Of a DNA stretch of 9,297 nt, positions 1-6,808 are shown in pieces; position 1 is the stretch's first letter; the number at the start of each line of letters is the position of its first letter. Where the stretch lies: contig CAZPEV010000135.1 in NCBI GenBank assembly GCA_964585635.1, positions 1 to 9,297 of the forward strand, in the 5' to 3' direction. Source of the DNA: CAZPEV01 sp964585635. GTDB taxonomy: Bacteria; Zixibacteria; MSB-5A5; GN15; JAAZOE01. A program made the translations under genes and the position numbers. Below the pieces are notes generated by a model. The model saw only the letters and a list, made by a program, of their open reading frames with translations. It did not search any database and was not told the origin of the DNA.

Positions 1-1728
1 AACGACGAGCATTATTTAGCCGAGTGTCATTATGAGATGGGGCGGCATTGCCAGGCTATCGGCCGGAACGGCGAAGCCCTGGAATACCTCAAGGATGCCG
101 CCAGACGATTTCGCGCCATCGATGATCATGTCGGCGCCGGCAAAGTCAGCCAGTTTTTGGGGTCGTTGTCGTTATGCGCCATCAATCGGGCGTTATCCGA
201 CGACAATGAATTCAAGGTGTTCGGAAGTATCATATCCGGTTCCGATTATAAAAATCTGAAGAACGGACCGCTGGATCGGCTGTTCGATATTCTCGTGCAG
301 CGGACGGCGGCTGATCGCGCCTTTATTATCACCCTCGCGCGGGGGGAGCGGCCGGAAATCACGGCCGCCTACGGTCTCGACGAGGCCGACCGGGATGAGG
401 TGGTGCGGAAATTCGACGACCTGATCGATTCCCGGGTAATCGGCGGCACGCCGATGCTGCTTCTGGATTGCAGCGACGACGATAATTTCGGCGATCTCAT
501 GGGATCTTCGCAGCGGGGGGCGATCGGCAGCTTGATGATTCTGCCGCTGGTGCTGGGGACTGACATCGTCGGGTATATCTATCTGGACCGGGGAACCGGG
601 GAAAACGGTCGCGAGATCAACCCCTTCACCCAGAATGAGGTCGATTTCGCGGTCGGCTTCGCCGACTTGGCGGCCTTCAAAGCATCCGAATTTCAGAAAG
701 AAAAATTATTGGAGGACAATCTCCGGTTGCGGGCGCAGCTTTTGGAAAAATGCGTGTTTCCGAACATCATTACCCAATCGCAGGCGTTTATGGAGATGTT
801 GGCTCGGGTGCGGCAGGTCGCCAACTCCAACATGGCGATTTCGATCACCGGCGAGACCGGCACCGGCAAGGATCTATTGGCGAAGGCGATCCATTACAAT
901 TCGGGCCGCCGCGACAAGAACTTCATCTCGGTCAACTGCGCGGCTCTGCCGGAGTCGCTTCTGGAGTCGGAATTGTTCGGCTATAAGAAAGGGGCATTCA
1001 CCGGCGCCGACCGTGACAAGCCGGGACTTTTTGAAGAAGCTGACGGCGGGACCTTTTTCCTCGATGAGATTGCCGACATGCCGATGGCCATCCAGGCCAA
1101 GCTTCTGCGGGTGCTGGAGAATCAGGAAATCACCCGTCTGGGGGACACCAAGCCGCGCCAGGTCGACGTGCGGGTAATATCGGCGACCAATAAGGAGTTA
1201 AAGGCGGAGATGGAGGAACGCCGTTTCCGCAGCGACCTGTATTATCGCCTGTGCGCCCTCAATTTTGCCATTCCGGCTTTGCGGGAGCGAAAAGAAGATG
1301 TGCCGCTTTTGGTGGCTCATTTCCTGGCCGACAGCAATTGCCAGATGTCGCCCGACGCCATGCGATATATGGTCGACTATGATTGGCCCGGGAACGTGCG
1401 GGAACTCGAAAACGAGGTCAAGAAGCTGGTTCTGCTGGCGAATAATCAAGGCTTGATCACGCCGTCGCTGTTGTCGGCGCGCATCGTGGGCGAGGAAGCG
1501 CCGGTGGCCGCCACCGATCCGCAGGAGACGGCGATGGTACCGGGAAATGGGTTTTCGCTTTACGACTATTTGTCCGAGTATGAGAAGCGCTTTATTATCA
1601 AGGCGCTGAAAGAGCAGCATGGCGTCAAAAAACGGGCGGCCGAAGCGCTTCGCATTCCGGAATCGACGCTCCGCCTGAAATTAAAGCAGTACGGCATTGA
1701 CCCCAGGCGGCTCGACCGCCTATCGTGA
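1..1728 (+). CDS. Sigma-54-dependent transcriptional activator (TPR-like/GAF/AAA+/Fis HTH), 5' end outside window
   Basis: The reading frame is open from the first base, so the gene starts upstream; an ATG at 37 lies inside a helical repeat and is not a convincing start. 575 residues are visible (numbered from base 1). Residues 1-65 look like the end of a TPR-type helical array. Residues about 89-225 resemble a GAF sensor, followed by a short coiled-coil-like linker (about 230-250). The AAA+ domain covers about 255-480: Walker A GETGTGKD (284-291), the sigma-54 contact loop GAFTGA (331-336), Walker B GGTFFLDE (349-356), arginine-finger region FRSDLYYRL (409-417) and WPGNVREL (462-469). A Fis-type helix-turn-helix ends the protein (about 530-565). 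Such proteins use ATP to remodel sigma-54 RNA polymerase at -24/-12 promoters. The segment between HFLADS and DWPGNVREL is shorter than usual. The signal sensed and the targets are unknown; upstream domains, possibly a kinase, cannot be seen. Confidence 0.93.
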   Translation, partial: NDEHYLAECHYEMGRHCQAIGRNGEALEYLKDAARRFRAIDDHVGAGKVSQFLGSLSLCAINRALSDDNEFKVFGSIISGSDYKNLKNGPLDRLFDILVQRTAADRAFIITLARGERPEITAAYGLDEADRDEVVRKFDDLIDSRVIGGTPMLLLDCSDDDNFGDLMGSSQRGAIGSLMILPLVLGTDIVGYIYLDRGTGENGREINPFTQNEVDFAVGFADLAAFKASEFQKEKLLEDNLRLRAQLLEKCVFPNIITQSQAFMEMLARVRQVANSNMAISITGETGTGKDLLAKAIHYNSGRRDKNFISVNCAALPESLLESELFGYKKGAFTGADRDKPGLFEEADGGTFFLDEIADMPMAIQAKLLRVLENQEITRLGDTKPRQVDVRVISATNKELKAEMEERRFRSDLYYRLCALNFAIPALRERKEDVPLLVAHFLADSNCQMSPDAMRYMVDYDWPGNVRELENEVKKLVLLANNQGLITPSLLSARIVGEEAPVAATDPQETAMVPGNGFSLYDYLSEYEKRFIIKALKEQHGVKKRAAEALRIPESTLRLKLKQYGIDPRRLDRLS

Positions 1729-1742
1729 CTGGCCCAGTCTTT
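1705..1742 (+). terminator. Tandem hairpins at the end of the activator gene, possible weak terminator
   Basis: Two inverted repeats straddle the TGA stop: AGGCGG/CCGCCT (1705-1710 and 1716-1721, loop CTCGA) and GACTG/CAGTC (1727-1731 and 1735-1739, loop GCC). The second is followed by only three Ts (1740-1742), then AGATG and more Ts. The U tract is short, so intrinsic termination would be weak. The first hairpin could reflect codon choice alone. Confidence 0.3.
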
Positions 1743-1834
1743 AGATGTTTGATCCCCTTCCCTCCTTTGCCGACACGGACGATCTCCGGTGGAAATGGCC
1801 GCCGGCGGATTTCTCCATCGGATGCCGATTCCCC

Positions 1835-1864
1835 TTGATTCCGGCCGGTCGACCAAATTAATAT
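1835..1864 (+). promoter_or_regulatory. Putative sigma-70-type promoter for the small membrane protein
   Basis: TTGATT (1835-1840) and TAATAT (1859-1864) are separated by 18 nt; the alternative -10 TTAATA (1858-1863) gives 17 nt. Transcription would start near 1870, about 40 nt before the ATG at 1912. AT-rich words stand out in this GC-rich gap. The rest of the 183-nt gap (1729-1911) shows nothing else convincing. Confidence 0.45.
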
Positions 1865-1899
1865 GGGGCGTTGATTGCGGCCATCGAGGGAGCGGTTGC

Positions 1900-1907
1900 G
1901 GAGGGAG
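1900..1907 (+). promoter_or_regulatory. Shine-Dalgarno deciding the start at 1912
   Basis: GGAGGGAG ends 4 nt before ATG 1912, with the core GGAGG 7 nt away. It favours this start over the in-frame ATG at 1789. Confidence 0.7.
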
Positions 1908-1911
1908 ACAT

Positions 1912-2202
1912 ATGGATTACTTCTTTGCGGCCTATTTGCCGGCCATGCTTCTCATCTTCGGCTCCGCCCTGTACGTGATCGGCCAGTCCCAGCGGATTAC
2001 GGACCGCACCCTGGCCTCCCGCGTCCGCCCCAAATTAAGCGTTGACTTCCGGATTCTGTTCCCTCAGGGTTGGCGGGCCAAACATAACGGCTGGCGCAAG
2101 TCGGGATTTTATCTTGAATTGGCGGGCTTAATTTTGGCGCTGGTCGCCTTCGTCTCGCTGATCGTCTATTGGGCGTGGTTCCTCTATTTCCGAAACGGTT
2201 AA
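1912..2202 (+). CDS. Small membrane protein of unknown function, two transmembrane segments
   Basis: I do not recognise this 96-residue protein. Residues 2-24 form a hydrophobic segment (YFFAAYLPAMLLIFGSALYV). The middle (25-64) is polar and basic, with several Arg/Lys and the aromatic stretch FPQGWRAKHNGW. Residues 66-92 form a second, strongly hydrophobic segment. By the positive-inside rule the basic loop should be cytoplasmic and both termini outside, a hairpin topology. The start at 1912 is chosen because GGAGGGAG lies at 1900-1907 just upstream and because a membrane segment follows at once. The frame is open back to 1789, but that extension is Gly/Arg-rich, overlaps the promoter-like sequence and has no good ribosome site. 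It has no obvious partner: the neighbours are a regulator and a lipoate-metabolism gene, each apparently transcribed separately. Confidence 0.75.
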   Translation: MDYFFAAYLPAMLLIFGSALYVIGQSQRITDRTLASRVRPKLSVDFRILFPQGWRAKHNGWRKSGFYLELAGLILALVAFVSLIVYWAWFLYFRNG

Positions 2203-2224
2203 TCGGCGCACGTATCGGCCCCTC

Positions 2225-2246
2225 CCTCGCCGGGCCGGAGGCGAGG
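2225..2246 (+). terminator. GC-rich hairpin without U tract after the membrane protein gene
   Basis: CCTCGCC (2225-2231) and GGCGAGG (2240-2246) form a perfect 7-bp inverted repeat with the 8-nt loop GGGCCGGA, starting 22 nt after the TAA. No run of Ts follows, so it may act as an mRNA 3' end or Rho-assisted site rather than an intrinsic terminator. Confidence 0.35.
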
Positions 2247-2293
2247 CTCGGCTTCCTACTCCAAAAAGATCGGCCGCGGGAAGGGGGGAGCGG

Positions 2294-2321
2294 TTGCTTT
2301 TGTCTTGGGGGGTGGTATATT
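2294..2321 (+). promoter_or_regulatory. Putative promoter of the LplA/LipM-family gene, possibly leaderless
   Basis: TTGCTT (2294-2299), 16 nt, TATATT (2316-2321). The -10 hexamer ends only 7 nt before ATG 2329, so transcription would start at or next to the start codon. The core TGGTATATTC resembles TGGTGTATCTTC in the promoter at 3174-3203. Confidence 0.45.
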
Positions 2322-2328
2322 CCCGGCG

Positions 2329-3105
2329 ATGAGTGAATGGCGGCTGATACTGGAGGGCAAGAATCCGGCGCCGTACAACATGGCGGCGGATGCCTCTCTT
2401 TGGGCGCTGGCGGAAGGGGGCCAATCATCACCCATCGTCAGGATATATGGCTGGGACCGGCCCTCCATTACCATCGGTTATCACCAGCGTCTGGATCGGG
2501 CGGTGGCGGTCGGGCGCCTGGATGGCACGCCGGTGGTGCGTCGCATAACCGGCGGCCGCGCCCTTCTTCACGATGACGGCGAGTTGACTTATGCCGTAGC
2601 CGGCAATTTTTCGGACCATCCGATCTTGGGTGAATCGCTGGGGGACAGTTATCTCCGCATCGCGGAAGCCATTGTCGCCTTTTATCGGCAGCTGGGTTGG
2701 CCCGCGGAAATTGCACACCGTGATGCTCCGGTTTCGCTGGCGAACTCGCCAGAGCGGCAAAAAGGATGTTTCGCGGCCATATCCCGATATGAGGTACTGG
2801 TCCGGGGGCAGAAGGCGGCGGCGGGGTCACAACGACGGGGCCGCCATGGTTTGCTTCAGCACGGAGCGGTCCGGCTGTCATCCCAGCGGCCGCACGCGGC
2901 GATAGATAACGCCCTTAACGCGAGCGACTTACCGGCGATATCGGGAATCTCCCTCCGGCGGCGGGAGTTGGAAGGGTGTTTGGCGGAGTCGTTGGCCGCA
3001 GCCTATGGCGTCAGTCTGGCTTTGGGATCGTTTTCGGCTGCCGAGCGAGACACCGTTCTTGGGCATCTGATAGATTTTGAAAATCTGGCGCCGGCCGATT
3101 TTTAA
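2329..3105 (+). CDS. Lipoate-protein ligase / octanoyltransferase family protein (LplA/LipM type)
   Basis: A cytoplasmic 258-residue protein of the biotin/lipoate transferase fold, which moves a lipoyl or octanoyl group to the lipoyl-domain lysine of 2-oxoacid dehydrogenases or GcvH. Family signatures appear in order: YNMAADASLWAL (16-27), a PIVRIYGWDRPSITIGYHQ segment (35-53), RRITGG (71-76), HDDGELTYAV (81-90), CF...SRYEV (147-155), GQKAAAGSQRR (160-170) with Lys162 at the expected acyl-contact position, and LLQHG (175-179). The length fits LipM/LplA-like proteins (about 250-280). Cys147 aligns roughly with the acyl-carrying Cys of LipM octanoyltransferases, while Lys162 is shared by ligases, so the exact reaction is undecided. 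The usual G-S-A before QRR is altered (GSQ). ATG 2329 is preferred to an in-frame TTG at 2305, which would lie upstream of the -10 box. There is no obvious ribosome site, which fits a leaderless transcript. Confidence 0.85.
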   Translation: MSEWRLILEGKNPAPYNMAADASLWALAEGGQSSPIVRIYGWDRPSITIGYHQRLDRAVAVGRLDGTPVVRRITGGRALLHDDGELTYAVAGNFSDHPILGESLGDSYLRIAEAIVAFYRQLGWPAEIAHRDAPVSLANSPERQKGCFAAISRYEVLVRGQKAAAGSQRRGRHGLLQHGAVRLSSQRPHAAIDNALNASDLPAISGISLRRRELEGCLAESLAAAYGVSLALGSFSAAERDTVLGHLIDFENLAPADF

Positions 3106-3173
3106 TTGCACATGGCGATTGGGTAGACAGGCATTATGAAGGAACGATATGGGCGGAAAAGAGAAAAATCCGC

Positions 3174-3203
3174 TTGACTATATCGGCGGAGATGGTGTAT
3201 CTT
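3174..3203 (+). promoter_or_regulatory. Sigma-70-type promoter of the TonB receptor operon
   Basis: TTGACT (3174-3179) and TATCTT (3198-3203) are separated by 18 nt, close to the -35/-10 consensus. Transcription would start near 3210, giving a leader of about 180 nt before ATG 3393. No -24/-12 sigma-54 promoter was found here although a sigma-54 activator lies upstream. Confidence 0.6.
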
Positions 3204-3209
3204 CGATAC

Positions 3210-3392
3210 CTTATGGGGCCGCTATATTGCCGCGGCCCGGGGCTGGGACATCGGCCAGACGTCCTGGCGTCTTGATACGAGTGGAGAAAGGATTGGTTGC
3301 ATAGTTTGTTGAGCCAGAGCCATTTTCAACAAGCTGATATCCCTCACCCCACCATGAAGCGATATCACTATCCCATTGAGGAGGGTTCAAAT
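3210..3392 (+). promoter_or_regulatory. Long 5' leader with several inverted repeats upstream of the TonB receptor
   Basis: The leader holds three perfect inverted repeats: GGGCCGC/GCGGCCC (3216-3222, 3232-3238, loop 9), AGACG/CGTCT (3257-3261, 3268-3272, loop 6) and TTGTTGA/TCAACAA (3306-3312, 3326-3332, loop 13). CCCTC at 3341-3345 can pair with GAGGG at 3381-3385, the distal part of the ribosome binding site. No known riboswitch was recognised; the B12-box hallmark was not found. A regulatory role is inferred from structure only. Confidence 0.4.
3378..3385 (+). promoter_or_regulatory. Strong Shine-Dalgarno of the TonB receptor
   Basis: GAGGAGGG lies 7 nt before ATG 3393. It fixes this start, which is followed directly by a signal peptide, over in-frame upstream candidates (TTG 3297, ATG 3354). 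Confidence 0.85.
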
Positions 3393-6300
3393 ATGTTCCG
3401 TGGTTCAAGACCGGCCTTGACGGCGCTTGTCCTGGTAGTGACCATGGTGTGTCTTATCGGCGGATTGTTCGCCGGTTCGGTCGGACGTATCAAAGGAACC
3501 GTCACTGACAATAAGTCGGGCGAGCCGCTGTTCGGCGTCTCGGTGCAGATTGTGGGAACCACGATGGGCGCCAAGACCGATATCAACGGCAACTACATCA
3601 TCCTCTCGGTGCCCCCGGGTACATATAACCTGAAGGTTACCCTCTTATCATACGAGGGGGTGGAGGTTGAGGGTATTCAGGTCAGCACCGACCAGACGTC
3701 TGAGAATAATATTCAGATGAAACAATCGGTGATCGAGACCGGGAGGGTGTCCGTCGTCAAGGGGCAGCGCAAAGGCATCGACATCAACCAGACCGGCACC
3801 GTGGCGATCAAGACCAGCAAGGAAATTCAGGCCGCCCCGGTGGCGTCGGTCAACGATCTTTTGGCGCGCGAGACGGGTATTACCATAGATGCCGAAGGCG
3901 AGCTGCACATTCGCGGCGGCCGCTCGGGCGAGACCACCTACCTGGTGGACGGCGTCAACTACTCCGATCCGCTGGGCGGCCGGGCGCCGGTCGACGCCGG
4001 CATCAATATTTCCTCCTCGGCGGTTCTGGAATTGCAGGTGATCAAAGACGGGTTCGACCCCGAGTACGGCGAGGCGCTGTCGGGCGTGGTAAAGATCACC
4101 TCCCCCGAGGGTTCTCCGGAAAAGACGCGGACGCGGATTCAGTACTACACCGACGATCTGGGCAGCAAGAATCTGAACAAGTACTCGGAGAATTATGATT
4201 TGTTGGAGTTCAGTCTCAGCGGGCCCGATCCGATGCTGACCAATCGCGTCCTGCCGGCGCTGGGAATCGATTACTTCAAGGGGAAAAATTTCACGTTCTA
4301 CGTCTATTCCCGGGCCTTGAAGTCCGATACCCGGTTGCCGTACTGGAAATACGGGACGCCCGCGACGCAGAAGCAGTACTCGGGCATTAATTTCTTGGGG
4401 ATTCACATTCCCGATCGTCAGAGCAACCAGTACAATCTGGATTTCACGATGGCGTATGATCCCAGCAACAATACGCACGCCAAGGTCCTCTACAAGGGGA
4501 GCTGGTCCGACGGCACCGATTTCAACTGGATGTACCGCTACACGCCGGCCACGGCCCCCATTTACAGTTACGGCACCAATACCGTCTCGCTGCAATTGAA
4601 GCAGGTTTTGTCCAAGTCGTCGGACTATGAAGTGAACCTGTCGTACTGGGGTTCCCGTTATTGGGAGAAACCGGGCGACCCTAATCATCCCGGCCAGGGT
4701 CTTGACCCCGATAGTTTTCTTTACATCGAGGAGTACGAGACCTACGATGATCTCAACCACAACAACAAGTACGACTCCTACGAGCCGTTCCTGAATATCT
4801 TTCCCGATTCAGTCAAGCATGGAGCGGTGTATATTCCGTTTCGAAACAACGGCGATATCGTGATCACGACCGACGATCAGATCGGCGGATACTGGATGCC
4901 GTACTACGACCTGAACGGCAACGGCATTATCGACTCCTATGAAGGGGAGCCCTTTGTCGACCTCAACGGGAACGGTGTCTGGGACATGGGTGATAGATTG
5001 ACCAGGGACGTCAACGGCAACCGCACGTACGACGAAATCTATCGCGACGTGACGTCGCCCTCCAGTTCGACCACCCGCGAGGAGCCGTATATCGACGGCG
5101 ATTCATCGCTGGGCGAGCCCTTTGTCGATATCAACAAGAACGGCGTTTACGATCCCGGCGTCGATCGCTTCGTGATATCAAACGATCCGGCCAAGAACAT
5201 GGATCTGAATCGAAACAACCGCTATGATTCGCCCAACGATCCCTGGCAGCCGGGTATTCCTTATATTGACTACAATGGTAATGGGGTCTATGATGCGCCC
5301 AATAACCGGTATGATCCCGGCGAGCCGTACGTCGACATCAACAAGAACGGCCGTCATGACATTGGCGGCGACAACGGCACCGGTTTCCTGCTTTACGGGT
5401 ACGGGCAGGGGGGCGATTACCCCAACATTTGGACGGAAGAGAAGGTTGACAAATACACCCTGAAGGGAAATTTCAAGAAGGCCATCGGTCGAGCGCACGA
5501 AATCAAGACCGGTCTTGAACTCCGGCATGAGAGCGTCGGGGTATCCAACATTCAGGGGTTGCAGTACCACGCCACGGCCATCGATACCTTTCCCTTCCCT
5601 GATCGCGGCAACGTGCGCGATTTTTATGTGCGCAAGCCGAATGTACTGGTGGCCTATTTCCGCGACAAGATTGAGTACGGGTCGTTGGTGGCCTCGCTGG
5701 GGCTGCGCGCCGACGTCTTCTTTCAGGATGAGCTGAAGGGGGCCTCGAAGATTCAGGATATCACCAAAAACAAGCTGCAGAAGATTCGCAACAAGATCTC
5801 GCCGCGGGTGTCGATCAATTACCCGATCTCGGAACGGGCGATGATCCGCTTCAACTACGGCCATTTCTATGAATTGCCGGCCTATTCCCGGATGTATCGC
5901 AACTCCAACCCGTATGGTCGGGGGGACGTGTCGCTGGTGGGAAATCCCAACCTCGATTATACCAAGACGGTCAACTACACGTTCGGCGTCAATTATGCGT
6001 TCACCGACGAGTACTCGGTAAAGATGTCGGGCTACTACAAGGATTACTTCGACATCATCAATACCTCGACCTACGGCACGGGCGCGGCGGCGTTTTCATA
6101 CTATGACAACACCGACTATGCCCGCGTCCGCGGCTTTGAGTTGGAGTTGGCGCGCGAGGCCTCGCGATTCATCATCGGCAATCTGAGTTATGAATATGCC
6201 TTTGCCTACGGCAAGTCCTCGTCGGACGCCGAGAACTACCAGCGCCTGCTGGCTCAGGACGCCATCGCCATCGACGAGAATCCGTTGAGTTGGGATATCC

Positions 6301-6752
6301 GTCACCGGGTCAACCTCTGGCTCCAGTTTTACTTTACCGACCGCGACCATCCCAAGCTGTTCGGCCTTTCGATTCCGAACGACTGGGATATGTCGATCTT
6401 CTGGCGCTTCCAGACCGGTTCCCCGTATACCCCCGCGAAGAATTTCCCCGGCATGAAACTGGATGTCGGCGAGCTGCCGCTGACGAATTCGATGCGGCTG
6501 CCGTCGACCGCTTTCACGGATATTAAGGTCCACAAGCGTTTCCGCTTCTCGGGGATGGAGTATATGGTGCAGTTGTGGGTCAACAACCTTTTTGATAATA
6601 AGAACGTCAGCGCCGTGTACAGCGCTACCGGCCGACCCGATACCAATAACAATCAGTCGGGCGTGATCGGGGGCGGCACGGAGCGTCAGGCCGACCCCTC
6701 CAACTGGGGCCGGGGCCGACAGATCATCGTCGGTCTGGGGCTGCAATTCTAA
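3393..6752 (+). CDS. TonB-dependent outer-membrane receptor with an inserted DxNxNxxxD calcium-loop array
   Basis: A 1119-residue predicted outer-membrane receptor for TonB-driven uptake of an unknown ligand. Residues 1 to about 28 are a signal peptide (hydrophobic TALVLVVTMVCLIGGLFAG). Residues 31-110 form a carboxypeptidase-regulatory-like Ig domain (GTVTDNKSGEPLFGVSVQI ... DINGNY ... PPGTYNLKV). A TonB-box-like stretch may lie at 113-126. The plug covers about 140-240 (ASVNDLLARETGI, IRGGRSGETTYLVDGV, DGFDPEYGEALSGVVKI). The rest is a barrel rich in alternating aromatic strands and ends in GLGLQF, a C-terminal Phe of the kind recognised by the BAM machinery. Residues 453-656 interrupt the barrel with eight DxNxNxxxD motifs, probably an extracellular loop. 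No SusD-like partner follows, so a glycan SusC role is not supported. It is the first gene of an apparent operon with a PorV-like barrel and a lipoprotein. The family is certain, the substrate unknown. Confidence 0.93.
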   Translation: MFRGSRPALTALVLVVTMVCLIGGLFAGSVGRIKGTVTDNKSGEPLFGVSVQIVGTTMGAKTDINGNYIILSVPPGTYNLKVTLLSYEGVEVEGIQVSTDQTSENNIQMKQSVIETGRVSVVKGQRKGIDINQTGTVAIKTSKEIQAAPVASVNDLLARETGITIDAEGELHIRGGRSGETTYLVDGVNYSDPLGGRAPVDAGINISSSAVLELQVIKDGFDPEYGEALSGVVKITSPEGSPEKTRTRIQYYTDDLGSKNLNKYSENYDLLEFSLSGPDPMLTNRVLPALGIDYFKGKNFTFYVYSRALKSDTRLPYWKYGTPATQKQYSGINFLGIHIPDRQSNQYNLDFTMAYDPSNNTHAKVLYKGSWSDGTDFNWMYRYTPATAPIYSYGTNTVSLQLKQVLSKSSDYEVNLSYWGSRYWEKPGDPNHPGQGLDPDSFLYIEEYETYDDLNHNNKYDSYEPFLNIFPDSVKHGAVYIPFRNNGDIVITTDDQIGGYWMPYYDLNGNGIIDSYEGEPFVDLNGNGVWDMGDRLTRDVNGNRTYDEIYRDVTSPSSSTTREEPYIDGDSSLGEPFVDINKNGVYDPGVDRFVISNDPAKNMDLNRNNRYDSPNDPWQPGIPYIDYNGNGVYDAPNNRYDPGEPYVDINKNGRHDIGGDNGTGFLLYGYGQGGDYPNIWTEEKVDKYTLKGNFKKAIGRAHEIKTGLELRHESVGVSNIQGLQYHATAIDTFPFPDRGNVRDFYVRKPNVLVAYFRDKIEYGSLVASLGLRADVFFQDELKGASKIQDITKNKLQKIRNKISPRVSINYPISERAMIRFNYGHFYELPAYSRMYRNSNPYGRGDVSLVGNPNLDYTKTVNYTFGVNYAFTDEYSVKMSGYYKDYFDIINTSTYGTGAAAFSYYDNTDYARVRGFELELAREASRFIIGNLSYEYAFAYGKSSSDAENYQRLLAQDAIAIDENPLSWDIRHRVNLWLQFYFTDRDHPKLFGLSIPNDWDMSIFWRFQTGSPYTPAKNFPGMKLDVGELPLTNSMRLPSTAFTDIKVHKRFRFSGMEYMVQLWVNNLFDNKNVSAVYSATGRPDTNNNQSGVIGGGTERQADPSNWGRGRQIIVGLGLQF
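4749..5360 (+). repeat. Eight DxNxNxxxD calcium-loop motifs inside the TonB receptor
   Basis: Copies start at receptor residues 453 (DLNHNNKYD), 506 (DLNGNGIID), 523 (DLNGNGVWD), 539 (DVNGNRTYD), 579 (DINKNGVYD), 604 (DLNRNNRYD), 626 (DYNGNGVYD) and 648 (DINKNGRHD). Several share the lead-in GEP[FY]VD. The D-x-N/D-x-N/D-G spacing matches calcium-binding loops of dockerins, EF-hands and thrombospondin type-3 repeats. The copies vary in DNA sequence and in spacing (16-53 residues), so this is an old, selected protein repeat rather than a recent tandem duplication. Calcium binding is inferred. Confidence 0.85.
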
Positions 6753-6796
6753 TGGGCCCTGGCGTGGATGAAAAGATGCCCTTAGCATAGATGAAT

Positions 6797-6801
6797 GGGA
6801 G
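6797..6801 (+). promoter_or_regulatory. Shine-Dalgarno deciding the PorV-like start
   Basis: GGGAG lies 7 nt before ATG 6809. The in-frame ATGs at 6791 and 6803 have no motif at a usable distance. Confidence 0.5.
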
Positions 6802-6808
6802 CATGCAG

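Noticed and set aside
3153..3173. Small hairpin GCGGA/TCCGC after the LplA/LipM-family gene as terminator
   Set aside because: The stem is only 5 bp with an 11-nt A-rich loop and no T run, and it overlaps the start of the next promoter.
3283..3302. Possible sigma-54 -24/-12 promoter (GTGGAGAAAGGATTGGTTGCAT)-like stretch before the receptor
   Set aside because: No GG lies 10 nt before the GC of TTGCAT, so the required spacing is absent; the sigma-70-type match upstream is better.
3297..3392. N-terminal extension of the receptor by 32 residues from TTG 3297 (or from ATG 3354)
   Set aside because: It would bury the signal peptide, lacks a ribosome site, and the GAGGAGGG at 3378-3385 clearly serves ATG 3393.
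3210..3392. Cobalamin riboswitch before the TonB receptor
   Set aside because: Receptors of this class are often B12-controlled, but no B12-box-like sequence or matching architecture was found.
3648..4760. Minus-strand open frame (about 370 codons) opposite the TonB receptor
   Set aside because: It lies wholly within the receptor gene, shows low-complexity Arg/Val-rich composition and no recognisable domain.
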